Origin: Nitrosopumilus sp.
Lineage (GTDB): Archaea > Thermoproteota > Nitrososphaeria > Nitrososphaerales > Nitrosopumilaceae
Direction: 5' to 3'
NCBI RefSeq assembly: GCF_025699125.1
Contig: NZ_JAILWC010000001.1
Span: 476,204-540,203, forward strand
Length of the DNA stretch: 64,000 nt
A program made the translations under genes and the position numbers. The notes beneath the pieces were generated by a model. The model had not been told where the DNA came from, ran no database searches, and saw only the letters and a program-made list of their open reading frames with translations. Positions 7,799 to 16,980 of the stretch are shown here, in pieces. The stretch's first letter is position 1; every line of letters starts with the position of its first letter.

Positions 7799-8719
7799 TT
7801 ACCTCTTTGGAACCATAGTGTCCATCATGACTAGCATCAATACCCCGCTAAGTGGAATTACTGCAAATGTTAGAATGTTCATCAATGTGATCAAATCAAA
7901 TCCTGCAAGGCTGGGACTCATTATGCCCATAATTGATAACATGATTACCGCTAATAACGGAAATACAATTAGTAGAATGGTGTAAATTTCTGCAACACTT
8001 CCCAGGGATTCTGTAGTTTTTTGCATCAACATCTTTTTTTCTTCGAGCTGAACTTTTGCTGTGGCATTGAAATATTCTTTGAGATCTCCTCCAGATTGAA
8101 CTGTAACTACTGCCCCTTCTAGCAATTCTGAATATGGCCCTGTTGGTGTTCTATGTATCAAATCCTTAATTGCACTAATCAAATCCATGCCTAAAATATC
8201 GATATTTCTTACAATGTACCTGGCATCCTTTACAATGTCTTCTTCTGTTTCCTCTTTTGCTATTGCTTTGAAAATTCCTTCCAGTGTAAGGCCGCTGGTT
8301 GCAAGAGTTGACATGTATCCTATGAAATGAGGAATTTCTTCTATGAGTTTTGAGGATCTATTTGTTACTCTTACTTTTGGAATTATTTGTAAAATTCCAA
8401 ATGTTATTCCAAATAACACTAGTCCGCCTAATATTGGAAGTAAAATCTCTAAACTTGCAGGTTGAATGTTGATAAACTGTGCTGTCACAAATCCTAAAAC
8501 TGCTCCACAAGCACCTGCAATCATACTAAAGAAAACCATGCTTGAAACATAGACCTCAAATGGAATTGGCATCATTGCCTGTTTGATTGATTTATCCAAT
8601 GATTTTAATTTTGGATGCAAAAATTTTACATGTTCATTTAGTAATTTGTAACTATACACATGAATTTGTCCAACTGATTCTTCTTCGTTCTGTTTTTGTT
8701 TCTTTTTGGTTACATTCAT
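7799..8719 (-). CDS. Type II secretion F-domain platform protein (TadB/FlaJ-like), first copy
   Basis: A 306-residue T2SF family protein. A cytosolic basic N-terminus of about 50 residues is followed by two helices (about 58-80 and 88-112), the F domain (FIGYMSTLATSGLTLEGIFKAIA and LLEGAVVTVQSGGDLKEYF, about 135-225) and two C-terminal helices (about 235-260 and 275-300). Together with the following platform gene it should form the membrane core of the pilus machine, driven by the ATPase encoded 2 bp upstream. The three genes form one tight operon on the minus strand. The two platform proteins are only distantly alike in sequence. Confidence 0.88.
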   Translation of the reverse strand: MNVTKKKQKQNEEESVGQIHVYSYKLLNEHVKFLHPKLKSLDKSIKQAMMPIPFEVYVSSMVFFSMIAGACGAVLGFVTAQFINIQPASLEILLPILGGLVLFGITFGILQIIPKVRVTNRSSKLIEEIPHFIGYMSTLATSGLTLEGIFKAIAKEETEEDIVKDARYIVRNIDILGMDLISAIKDLIHRTPTGPYSELLEGAVVTVQSGGDLKEYFNATAKVQLEEKKMLMQKTTESLGSVAEIYTILLIVFPLLAVIMLSIMGIMSPSLAGFDLITLMNILTFAVIPLSGVLMLVMMDTMVPKR

Positions 8720-8721
8720 AA

Positions 8722-10383
8722 TTATACCTCCAGTCTTTTTCTTTCATAGAATCTTTCTGGATCAGCATAATACTCCATAACATTTGAAGTAACTTCTTTG
8801 TGATCACGAATGTCGTTTTTAACCATCCATTCCAGAGCTAATCTTCTTTTTGTTAATTCGTAATTGATTTTTTCTTCACTGTCTCCGTCTCTTTCTTTGA
8901 GTTTTCTAAAAATTACACTATTTCCCATGTATTCATGAGTGTCTGTTTTTGGATTCCATTTGAAAATTTCATGTGTTCTGATTTCTCCAGTTGTCTCATG
9001 AATTCCATCAATCTCTGATACCTGAATGATTCTTCTAGCTGATTTGTTGCCTACTCTGATTTTTAGTTGAAGTGTGATTAAATCAAGACTGTTTGCGATT
9101 AACGCTTTTGGAACATCCATTGGAGATGATGTTAATCTGGTAAGCGTTGCCTCTACTGAATCTGCGTGGATGGATGAAAATCCTCCATGACCTGTGGCCA
9201 TTGCCTGAAATAATGTATATGCTTCTCTGCCTCTTGTTTCTCCAACAATTATGATGTCTGGTCTTTGCCTGAGTGCCGCTCTTAGAAGATCAAATTGGTT
9301 AATTTCCCCAATTTGTGTATCTGTGAAGTTCTGTCGAGATACTGCAGGAATCCAATTTTCATGCGGCAAGTTTAGTTCCTGAGTATCTTCTATGCTTACT
9401 ACTTTTTCGCCTGGCTTGATAAATGAGGCCAGAGCATTTAGGGCTGTAGTTTTGCCACTTGCAGTTCCTCCTGCAATGAGCATGGTTGATTTTTTTTCAG
9501 CCAAATACCACATGAATGCTGCAATGTCTACTGAGATTGTTCCAAATTTTATCAAATCAATTATTGTTATTGGGTCTGCTCTGAATCTTCTAATTGTAAA
9601 TGTGCTGCCTCTTTTAGTAATTTCATGGCCCAATGTTAGATTGATTCTGCTTCCATTTGGAAGTGATGCATCAATAATCGGGTCTGCCATTGATACGTGC
9701 TTTCCACAAATGTATGCCATTTTTCTTGAAAAATTATTTAATTCTGCATCTTTTTCAAAGATGATGTTTGTTGGCATGGATTCGTGTTCTCTGTGCCAAA
9801 TGTAGATTGGTATGTTTGTACCATCACAACTAATCTCTTCAATCATATGGTCTCTCATTAATGGCTCTATTTTCCCGAGATGAACAAAATCTCTAATTGC
9901 GTAATAATTTATTTTTGCTATGTTTTTTTTTGGAATGTTCAATCTGTATTTTTTAACCATGGATGCGATCTTCTTTTTTAGTCGTCTTTCCGCATCTTTC
10001 TTTGATTTGATATCTTGGAGCGATACTGTAAGTTCTGTCATTAGTAATTTTTTGATAATCTCAAAAGCTTTTTGATCTCTTTCTGACAGAACAGGCTCTA
10101 TCACCTGATATCTCAGACCTCCTTTTGCTGTTAAATCTTTTATTATTCCTGCATGAATTTCATTACTGTCCCATTCTAATTTTGACAATGTCATAAACTG
10201 AGGAATTTTTGCATTGTTTTCTGTATTATTTGAAACAGTTTCTGGTTGGTTTTTGATTGGTTTTACAACCTCCTTAGTTTCCACATGTAATTTTTGTAGT
10301 TCTGATAACTTTTCTTTGAATATGTTTAGCCTCATTTTCAGGTTTAATACATCTCTGATGCGTTTTAACGCATGTTCGTTCAT
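8722..10383 (-). CDS. Type IV pilus/secretion ATPase (VirB11/FlaI/TadA family)
   Basis: A 553-residue cytoplasmic ATPase that powers pilin assembly. Walker A is GGTASGKT (residues 305-312), the Walker B region PDIIIVGE ends at E382, an Arg-rich element RQRPD precedes it, and the His box ATGHGGFSSIHA spans 396-407. The N-terminal 240 residues are the substrate/platform-binding domain, here with an extra charged 60-residue leader. It is the first gene of the minus-strand operon and faces the pilin operon across a 72-bp divergent promoter region (10384-10455). The two-platform arrangement and multi-pilin context favour an adhesive type IV pilus over an archaellum. Confidence 0.93.
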   Translation of the reverse strand: MNEHALKRIRDVLNLKMRLNIFKEKLSELQKLHVETKEVVKPIKNQPETVSNNTENNAKIPQFMTLSKLEWDSNEIHAGIIKDLTAKGGLRYQVIEPVLSERDQKAFEIIKKLLMTELTVSLQDIKSKKDAERRLKKKIASMVKKYRLNIPKKNIAKINYYAIRDFVHLGKIEPLMRDHMIEEISCDGTNIPIYIWHREHESMPTNIIFEKDAELNNFSRKMAYICGKHVSMADPIIDASLPNGSRINLTLGHEITKRGSTFTIRRFRADPITIIDLIKFGTISVDIAAFMWYLAEKKSTMLIAGGTASGKTTALNALASFIKPGEKVVSIEDTQELNLPHENWIPAVSRQNFTDTQIGEINQFDLLRAALRQRPDIIIVGETRGREAYTLFQAMATGHGGFSSIHADSVEATLTRLTSSPMDVPKALIANSLDLITLQLKIRVGNKSARRIIQVSEIDGIHETTGEIRTHEIFKWNPKTDTHEYMGNSVIFRKLKERDGDSEEKINYELTKRRLALEWMVKNDIRDHKEVTSNVMEYYADPERFYERKRLEV

Positions 10384-10455
10384 ATGAACAGCATTTGCCT
10401 TTTACTGTTCTTTTTCCTAATAAAACAACTGTAATGATGGATATGTTCATACTTT

Positions 10456-11622
10456 ATGAGGTGGAAAATATTGTTTAGAAAGAAAAATAATAATTCTAAT
10501 TTTGAGTCCAAACCTCCGCATAAAATAGGCGGCTTTGACAATCTGTCTTCTATTTTTAAGGGAAATTTAAATGAGCGTAAAATTGATACTAATGAGGAAT
10601 TATCTGTAAATAATTATGTCTCAATTGATGAATCTGACGCTCTAAAACCATCTACTAGTAAGGCAGTAAAATTAATTCAAGAAGTCCAAAAACTCAAAGA
10701 TAGAACAATAATCCCATTTGTAGACTACAATGAAGGAAAATTATTCTATCCTATTCTTTCAAAAATAGGCGAAGTTCAAGATAACATTGTATGTCTTGAT
10801 GATCTTGTCTCTGATGGGATTTTAGAGAAAAAAATTTACGAAAAATTAATTGTTTGTCCAATTCATCCTGACACTCATTCATCCAGTGTGCGCCTTTATT
10901 GTCCAAAATGCCATTCAATGAATGTTGAAAAATTAAATCTGTTTGAACATAAGATATGTGGTTATATTACCGAAAGCACAAATTTTGATTTTACAGATCC
11001 TGAAAATTCACGCTGTCCTTCATGCAAGAAACCAATAAAAGTTTTTGAAAAAGAAATACGCATTCCTGCAATGTGGTATCAATGCATTGACTGTGTTGAA
11101 AAATTTGATAATGCTGTAATCAAATTACATTGCAGAAAATACGAGCATGATTTTGATACAAACTCTGGACAATTCGTTCCAACATATTGTTATAAATTAA
11201 AAAATTCTGAAACATCGATTAATTCCGATACCAATCAGATTAAAGATGATTTGCTAAAATTATTGCAAGGATTTAATTTTGATGCAAAACTCAATATTTC
11301 GATAAAAGGAAAAAGTAACAACGTACATGAAATTCCAATTTATGGAAAGAGCAACATTACTAACGAATCGATACTGATATTTATAAAAAATCACCCCGAT
11401 GGAATCAATCAATCCGATATGAATTATGTTTTAGTTCCAAAATTAGATATTAATCCTGAAAAGACATTGCTTCTAACTATATCTGGAATAAATGAGGGCG
11501 TAGAAAATCTGGCAAATCATTATGGAATTCATTTAATCTCCGAATCTGATTTCTCGCAAATTATTACGCGTGTTGAAAAATTTGTTTCTGAATGGTATTC
11601 TGAGAATGGTGGAAAAAAGTGA
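10456..11622 (+). CDS. Cysteine-rich pilus-locus protein with TackOD1-like metal-binding domain
   Basis: A 388-residue cytosolic protein. After a basic, low-complexity N-terminus comes a central cysteine-rich region: CPIHPDTH near residue 135, CPKCHSMNVEKL at about 150, CPSCKKPI near 193 and CIDC near 218, then CRKYEHDF, which together can bind several zinc ions. This matches what I recall of the thaumarchaeal output domain TackOD1. The C-terminal 140 residues are an alpha/beta region with no motif I recognise. It is the first gene of the plus-strand pilin operon and overlaps the first pilin by 4 nt, suggesting a cytosolic regulatory or assembly role. Exact function unknown. Confidence 0.75.
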   Translation: MRWKILFRKKNNNSNFESKPPHKIGGFDNLSSIFKGNLNERKIDTNEELSVNNYVSIDESDALKPSTSKAVKLIQEVQKLKDRTIIPFVDYNEGKLFYPILSKIGEVQDNIVCLDDLVSDGILEKKIYEKLIVCPIHPDTHSSSVRLYCPKCHSMNVEKLNLFEHKICGYITESTNFDFTDPENSRCPSCKKPIKVFEKEIRIPAMWYQCIDCVEKFDNAVIKLHCRKYEHDFDTNSGQFVPTYCYKLKNSETSINSDTNQIKDDLLKLLQGFNFDAKLNISIKGKSNNVHEIPIYGKSNITNESILIFIKNHPDGINQSDMNYVLVPKLDINPEKTLLLTISGINEGVENLANHYGIHLISESDFSQIITRVEKFVSEWYSENGGKK

Positions 11623-12149
11623 AAAATGTCTTTTCTCACCCATTTCTAAAAAATCGCCGTGCTGTCAGCCAAGTAATGGGCAGTGTTGTGATCTTAGGAA
11701 TTGTCAGCTCTGTTGGGTCTGTAATTTTATTTAACGGAATGAACAGTATTAGCGCATTTACCTATGATCTGTCATTTCATGAGGCATCCAAAAATCAAAT
11801 TCATAGAGAAGATATTGTATTTGAACACGTTCGATTTGAACCTAATACAGATAATTTGATAATCGATTTGGCCAATGTTGGTACTGTTGAATCCACGATT
11901 GCTAGTATCACAATATTGAATATTGATAATCAGGAAATTATTTCAAACTGGATTGATCTGGATCAAACTATACAACTAAAAGATAATCGCCAACTAGTGT
12001 TGGATTTACTAGACGATACACAAATAATATTGGTTCAAGGATCTGGAACTTGGAATGATCCTGAATATGTCAACTCTGAATATCGAATTTCATTAACCAC
12101 TGCTAGGGGAAATTTCTTCACCACTGTAGCTAGTCCGTTTAACACATAG
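11619..12149 (+). CDS. Type IV pilin-like protein 1
   Basis: A 176-residue protein with a class III signal peptide: basic leader ending in KNRRA (residues 11-15), predicted PibD/prepilin peptidase cleavage after A15, then a 22-residue hydrophobic helix starting VSQVMGSVVILGIV. The mature part is a beta-rich ectodomain. It starts with GTG at 11619, overlapping the TGA of the preceding gene by 4 nt, so it is translationally coupled. Likely a minor or major subunit of the pilus assembled by the adjacent ATPase and platform proteins. Confidence 0.85.
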   Translation: MKNVFSHPFLKNRRAVSQVMGSVVILGIVSSVGSVILFNGMNSISAFTYDLSFHEASKNQIHREDIVFEHVRFEPNTDNLIIDLANVGTVESTIASITILNIDNQEIISNWIDLDQTIQLKDNRQLVLDLLDDTQIILVQGSGTWNDPEYVNSEYRISLTTARGNFFTTVASPFNT

Positions 12150-12155
12150 ATTGCA

Positions 12156-12863
12156 ATGAAATCAAAAAATATTGCTTATACATATGAGATGAGAAAAAAT
12201 TCTCGTTTAAAGCGCCGAAGAGGTGTAACTGACATAATCAGTACGATGATGCTGATGGCAGTAACTGTTACTGGTGCAAGCACTCTGACTTATTTTATGA
12301 ATGATGCATTTCTTTCAGGAAATTTGGGAACGACTTCTACACTTGAAGCATCGTCCTTGAACATTCTACTTTTGGCGTATGATACGCGCGATTCTTCTAG
12401 GTTGTTGACATTAAATGATGTTGATAACAAACATGATTCGGTTTTGTGTCGTTCTAGCTGTAGTGGTAATCCAAATGACCTTCCTCTAAATGGCGGCACT
12501 GAATTTATTGTATTTCAAATACAAAATAATAATCTAAATTCTATTTTCTTGGAAAGAATTTCCATTAACGGCATCTATTATCCTTGGGATGCTGCCACAT
12601 CTGGTGTAGTGTTGGATACTACTGTCCCATTAACTAACGGTAAATATCCTGCAGATGGGATGTTCACAATTTTACCTATTAGTGCAGGTTCCATTATTCA
12701 AAATGAAGATACTCAAATTCAAAGCGGACAAACAGTAAATATTCTTGTAAAGTTGGATTCTGTTGATCCTGACATTCAACTCAACAAAGGAATTCGCTTA
12801 CTACTAAATTCTGGACAAATTCAACCGGCAGAGTTTTTGATTGAAAGCGGTGGTGCACAATAA
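12156..12863 (+). CDS. Type IV pilin-like protein 2
   Basis: A 235-residue pilin-type protein. The signal leader ends KRRRG (residues 19-23); cleavage after G23 leaves a hydrophobic helix VTDIISTMMLMAVTVTG. The ectodomain has a possible disulfide pair in CRSSC (about residue 93) and shares a LLLAYDTRDSSRL segment with VGYDARDSDTL of the pilin at 16243, showing the two are related. An alternative start is the ATG at 12189, which would shorten the leader to 12 residues. It lies 6 bp after pilin 1. Its TAA stop overlaps the apparent ATA start of the next gene. Confidence 0.85.
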   Translation: MKSKNIAYTYEMRKNSRLKRRRGVTDIISTMMLMAVTVTGASTLTYFMNDAFLSGNLGTTSTLEASSLNILLLAYDTRDSSRLLTLNDVDNKHDSVLCRSSCSGNPNDLPLNGGTEFIVFQIQNNNLNSIFLERISINGIYYPWDAATSGVVLDTTVPLTNGKYPADGMFTILPISAGSIIQNEDTQIQSGQTVNILVKLDSVDPDIQLNKGIRLLLNSGQIQPAEFLIESGGAQ

Positions 12864-14647
12864 AATTTCAATCAAGGAATTTTGCTCAAAACCGACGAGG
12901 CTTGTCCTCTGTTGTGGGAGCACTATTCTTCACCGTATTGATGGTTGCAGGTTTTTCTGTTTTGAGTCTGGCCCTTGATGCTCAAACCGATATTGTTACA
13001 ACTCAAAGAATGGTTTCAGATGTGGAACTAAAAAAACAGCAAGAACAATTTGGAATTGCAGTTTCAACCGATTCTAGCAATAAATTGGATATTTCTGTGA
13101 CTAATTTTGGTCAAAATCCAGTAGAAATTTCCAGTTTTTGGATTATTAACAAGACGTTATCTTCTCAGCCCGCAACACGGTATTCGGTAGATTACAATGA
13201 TTCTTTTGTCACTGGTGGCATTCCTTCTTCAATACTTACATCTCAATCTCTTTACATGGTTCCTGATTCATATGACATCAAAGTAGTATCATCATTGGGA
13301 ACAATTGAAATTGCAGAATTAGTGGTAGGATCAAGCGGCTCTTCTATCAATAATCTACGTTCAGTTCTTGTAACTGATCCTCCTGATGTGATTCTGGGAC
13401 AAAATGTGACGATAGGGATGGTAGTTACAAACACTGGGCAATTAAAAATCAACGATGTTGCTCCTTCGACCATTTCTGTAAATCCTCCTGGTACTGTCGT
13501 TGGTTATTCTGGACCTAATCTGTCTTCAGTAGATTTGATTCCAGGTGAATCTATTTTGTTTTTGTGGGATTATACCATTGATGGAACTGCAGATACAAAT
13601 GTTGATTTTTCAAATTTTGCAACTGGATTGGATGCAAACAACAACTTGGTTCAAAGTAATGTTGCATCTGACCAAAGTATTTTACGTGATCAGGCAAATT
13701 CAACTTCGGGCTCTGACGAATTAATTGTTTTGACACAAGATCTTTTGGCAAAACCTGAACTGTTTATTGTGATGCCTGCACCTTTTGGTGAATCTGGACA
13801 ACAAGGCATTTGGGGAATTAATGTTGTCAATCCTGTTGAAAAAGATCTTGAAGTAAGTAAAATTGTAATTACTGCAACATCAACAAGATATACTGGTGGT
13901 GACGAAATTTTTACTGATAATAATGGCAACGCATGCCAAGCACAACATGTTGATCCGTCATTAGGCGGAACGTGGAGTTGTCCGATGCCCAATCAATTGA
14001 TGTGGAAGAGCCTTGTCAATCCTGTATCTGTTCCTGGCCTGTCAAATGTTCCTTTCTTGGCATTAGTGGAACCTGGATTCATAGGGAGCAGTGGGGATTT
14101 TCTTGAAACTGTTCCTGTTGATGTGAGTGTGTATACTACTCTGGGCCAATTTGGGAAGTCTGGTTATGGCACGTCATATAACGAGGGTGCGACAACATTG
14201 CCAAATGTGTATCTGACGGATGTGCCTGGTTCTGCATCTAATACAAATATTCTTTCAAGCATTGATGGAATCTCAAGTGGAAGTACAATCAAACTTAATG
14301 CAACTTTGACTGATTTTGATACTAATCTTAGTCACGTAATTCAGGCAACTGATTCTAGATTAATCATCAACATTCCTAAAGGATGGAGTAATCCTTCAAT
14401 CCTAAATGCCCCTGGATTCACCATGGACCCTATTGAGGTTTTTGCTGATGGGTCTTCCCAAATCGTAGGTGTTCTTAATTCTAATATTGCAAGCCCATTG
14501 GATACCCAGACAATAGAATTCCAAGTCACTGCACCTACGGTAACATCAACACAGCTTTATGTAATGTATGTTCTAGCCGACGGAATTAGTAGCGGTGATG
14601 TGGCCATCGGCCCATTGGCTGAAATTATTTTACAAGTAGTGCCTTAG
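12860..14647 (+). CDS. Large pilin-type surface protein, apparent ATA start
   Basis: A protein of about 595 residues with a pilin-type N-terminus and a long beta-rich ectodomain, perhaps a tip adhesin. From a TTG at 12902 the protein would begin inside the hydrophobic helix, without any leader. Reading the same frame upstream gives a leader ending NRRG, then LSSVVGALFFTVLM, the same (R)RR[AG] cleavage pattern as the three other pilins here. The frame is closed by a TGA at 12842, and the only plausible initiator after it is ATA at 12860, overlapping the previous gene's TAA as ATAA. The ectodomain carries two Cys near residues 350-365 and Ig-like or CARDB-like segments (SVLVTDPPDVILGQNVTIG region). 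Start assignment is inference. Confidence 0.78.
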   Translation: MKFQSRNFAQNRRGLSSVVGALFFTVLMVAGFSVLSLALDAQTDIVTTQRMVSDVELKKQQEQFGIAVSTDSSNKLDISVTNFGQNPVEISSFWIINKTLSSQPATRYSVDYNDSFVTGGIPSSILTSQSLYMVPDSYDIKVVSSLGTIEIAELVVGSSGSSINNLRSVLVTDPPDVILGQNVTIGMVVTNTGQLKINDVAPSTISVNPPGTVVGYSGPNLSSVDLIPGESILFLWDYTIDGTADTNVDFSNFATGLDANNNLVQSNVASDQSILRDQANSTSGSDELIVLTQDLLAKPELFIVMPAPFGESGQQGIWGINVVNPVEKDLEVSKIVITATSTRYTGGDEIFTDNNGNACQAQHVDPSLGGTWSCPMPNQLMWKSLVNPVSVPGLSNVPFLALVEPGFIGSSGDFLETVPVDVSVYTTLGQFGKSGYGTSYNEGATTLPNVYLTDVPGSASNTNILSSIDGISSGSTIKLNATLTDFDTNLSHVIQATDSRLIINIPKGWSNPSILNAPGFTMDPIEVFADGSSQIVGVLNSNIASPLDTQTIEFQVTAPTVTSTQLYVMYVLADGISSGDVAIGPLAEIILQVVP

Positions 14648-14721
14648 ATTAATTACTCAAGTAATTTCAATTCATTGAATGTTTGACATTAATTTAATAA
14701 TTAAAAAAATAAAAATTGATG

Positions 14722-16119
14722 TTATGATTCCATGGTTGGGTCAATCATAACATAGTTGATTTTGTAGACTTTGCCTGAATCAATTCCTGAACATCCAAGA
14801 AATACCATTAAGTTGTCTGTTGGATTCACTGGCAGGTTTCCATTGCTGTCCCTTAGGAAATCAGATGTACTATCGTGAGCAATTATTCTCTCCAATCTAC
14901 AATCTGCATTTGTTGCACCTTCATCTGGATCAATTACTTTTTCAACTACACTGAATAAAACAATTGTAGTTGTTGAAGATAATTCAGAATCAACAATTCC
15001 TATGTTTCCACTGTCTCCGATTATCTGTATACATGGATCTGTTTTGATTCCATTGACATAATGGTCACAACTGTCTAGAGTGCCTATGGCTGTTTCTTCA
15101 ATGTTTATTTCCATTGAATTGTTTTGGAAAACAATTCCTCCTGGCCCTCCAGAACCGTCACCGTTGTCGTCATTGTATATTGTACATGTGATGCTTTTGT
15201 CCTTTTTAATGGTAAATTCTTCTTCAACCATTGTTGGGCATTGATTATCTCCTGTGATTAGAACCGTAGTGTATGTGGTGGTGACTGTATCTGCAATTGA
15301 TTCGGAAATCCTATACGTGCCAACAGGGACTTCATTCAGATTAACTAGCGGGTTTGATGATTCGTCTTGATCATGATTCAAGATAATCTCTTCATTTGTT
15401 TCCGCATTCGTTAACATGATTGTAAAGTCTGCTGGAATGGCATCTCCCCCATTATCATTTGTGATGGCTTTTCTTATTGTGATGCTGCCTGTTTTAATAG
15501 GGTCTGAGTCGTCTTCACAAGTAAGAGGATCTGATTCTGAAATTGATGTTTCACCATTTTTCAAACCATCTGTGATTTCTATTGCATAACCGCTATCCAT
15601 CACTGTCAATCCTTTGTAAAGTGGCTGCGAACATGATGTGTGTATTTCCATTGAAGAAACTAACACGTCATCTTGGTTTTCTACAATTTTATAAATTGCA
15701 ATAACAGTGTTTGAATTTAATTTATCTTTTCCAAAGTTAGATGATTCTATTTGATAATCTCCTAAATTTGTAACACCTACAATACTCATCAATTTTTTAT
15801 CCGTATTGCCGATGTCGTTTAGTTTTTTGTAAACTTCAATTCTGAACTCACTGTCTATTTCTTCACTTGGTGTAGAAAATATGAACTTGAGTGCGTCTGG
15901 TTTTTCACAATCACATGGATCTTTTGGTTCATCATCACAATCATCATGTCTATTATTATGATGTCTATCATCACAATCATCATCGTAGTCATCATCATGA
16001 TCATCATCATGGTTGCCTCCATATGTCGAAAATGCATTTGGAGTTTCTGACACAAATCCACCAATAATCAATATTGCTGCAATTGTTGAAATTGTCAAAG
16101 TCGTCTTTAATTTTGTCAT
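14722..16119 (-). CDS. Secreted Asp/His-rich protein with prealbumin-like domain
   Basis: A 465-residue exported protein inside the pilus locus but on the opposite strand. Residues 1-32 are a Sec-type signal peptide (TISTIAAILIIGGF core). Residues 35-72 are extremely rich in Asp and His with several Cys (DDDHDDDYDDDCDD, then RHHNNRHDDC and CDCEKP), a likely divalent-metal binding segment. Residues about 212-322 resemble an SpaA/prealbumin-like beta fold (GSITIRKAITNDNGGD ... VPVGTYRISE), a fold used in surface adhesins. No C-terminal anchor is visible, so it may be released or held by partners. It converges with the large pilin gene. Function unknown. Confidence 0.8.
   Translation of the reverse strand: MTKLKTTLTISTIAAILIIGGFVSETPNAFSTYGGNHDDDHDDDYDDDCDDRHHNNRHDDCDDEPKDPCDCEKPDALKFIFSTPSEEIDSEFRIEVYKKLNDIGNTDKKLMSIVGVTNLGDYQIESSNFGKDKLNSNTVIAIYKIVENQDDVLVSSMEIHTSCSQPLYKGLTVMDSGYAIEITDGLKNGETSISESDPLTCEDDSDPIKTGSITIRKAITNDNGGDAIPADFTIMLTNAETNEEIILNHDQDESSNPLVNLNEVPVGTYRISESIADTVTTTYTTVLITGDNQCPTMVEEEFTIKKDKSITCTIYNDDNGDGSGGPGGIVFQNNSMEINIEETAIGTLDSCDHYVNGIKTDPCIQIIGDSGNIGIVDSELSSTTTIVLFSVVEKVIDPDEGATNADCRLERIIAHDSTSDFLRDSNGNLPVNPTDNLMVFLGCSGIDSGKVYKINYVMIDPTMES
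15931..16011. repeat. ATC/ATG-type trinucleotide low-complexity tract
   Basis: A run of ATCATCATCA-like triplets with interruptions encodes the Asp/His-rich segment of the secreted protein on the minus strand. Such tracts can change length by slippage in whole codons, so the number of metal-binding residues could vary between strains. Confidence 0.75.
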
Positions 16120-16242
16120 TACGTTATTGCATTTTCATGGGTAAAAATGAACTGTGTTGTAATGTTTGAACAACATTTGAAGTTGCTGTGTTGTTTGAAC
16201 ACAAATTACTTTAACATCTGTTTTGATATTACTAACTCTAGA

Positions 16243-16917
16243 ATGACAAAACTACAGTCAAAACAAAACAAGTTGACTTCGAGAAGAGCAGTTGCACCAG
16301 TAATTGCAACACTTCTTTTGGTAGCAATAGCAGTAGTTGGTGGAAGTATTGTCTTTGTGTTCTCACAGGGATTCTTTAGTTCTGCCCAAATCAGCGGTTC
16401 ACCAAATATCGAATCAGTGAGAATTGTTGGCTATGATGCAAGAGATTCTGATACCTTGACATTGCATGACGGGTTGGCAGCAGCTGATCCTCTAACATTA
16501 CAAGGATCTCCCTCTAACGGATTAGTTGATGGTGAAAGAATTGCAATATACTTGCAAAATAATAGTGTCCAAAAAGTCACTCTTAGTGAAATTCGATTAG
16601 CTGGCAGTGTTTATTCGTTTAGTAGTATTGCCGGTGGATTCCTTGATGACTATACAGGCACTAGTCTTGATAAAGATGCAACTACGGGAATAGGCAAATT
16701 CGCTATTGCGACAAATAGTAATGGTGTACTTGGTTCTGAAACTCCTGCTAATGTTTTAACAACAACCGCAGCTGAACTTCAACCAGGACAACAGGCCACA
16801 ATCATTCTTGAATTATCTGAGAATGTAAAATCTGGCAGAGACGCACAATTCAAGATCACTACCACAAACGGAGCTGTCTTCGTTGGAACTGTTATTGCAG
16901 GTCAACAAAGTGGTTAA
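16243..16917 (+). CDS. Type IV pilin/archaellin-like protein 3, probable major subunit
   Basis: A 224-residue protein with the most canonical pilin N-terminus in the locus: leader ending TSRRA (cleavage after A16), then VAPVIATLLLVAIAVVGG, the archaeal Pilin_N (DUF1628) signature. The ectodomain is Ser/Thr/Gly-rich and lacks Cys. I choose ATG 16243 over the in-frame ATG at 16147 because the longer form adds a Cys-rich non-leader segment. The upstream region 16155-16200 has two copies of TGTTTGAACA, possible operator sites. Position upstream of the large surface protein and the clean leader suggest the major fibre subunit. Archaellin is an alternative. Confidence 0.88.
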   Translation: MTKLQSKQNKLTSRRAVAPVIATLLLVAIAVVGGSIVFVFSQGFFSSAQISGSPNIESVRIVGYDARDSDTLTLHDGLAAADPLTLQGSPSNGLVDGERIAIYLQNNSVQKVTLSEIRLAGSVYSFSSIAGGFLDDYTGTSLDKDATTGIGKFAIATNSNGVLGSETPANVLTTTAAELQPGQQATIILELSENVKSGRDAQFKITTTNGAVFVGTVIAGQQSG

Positions 16918-16980
16918 CTCCACATTTTTTCATTTTTATGAAAAACGATGGAGCCAAAAATTGAAAAATGGAGAAAAACT

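Noticed and set aside
9392..9805. Long plus-strand frame inside the pilus ATPase
   Set aside because: Antisense shadow of a clearly conserved ATPase core (Walker A region); no domain and no codon sense.
15855..16064. Met/Ile-rich minus-strand frame over the ATC triplet tract
   Set aside because: Frame-shifted reading of the Asp/His tract; the secreted protein frame has a signal peptide and full length.
6877..16917. Archaellum operon
   Set aside because: Two separate platform proteins and no FlaH, FlaF or FlaG gene; pilus is the better description.
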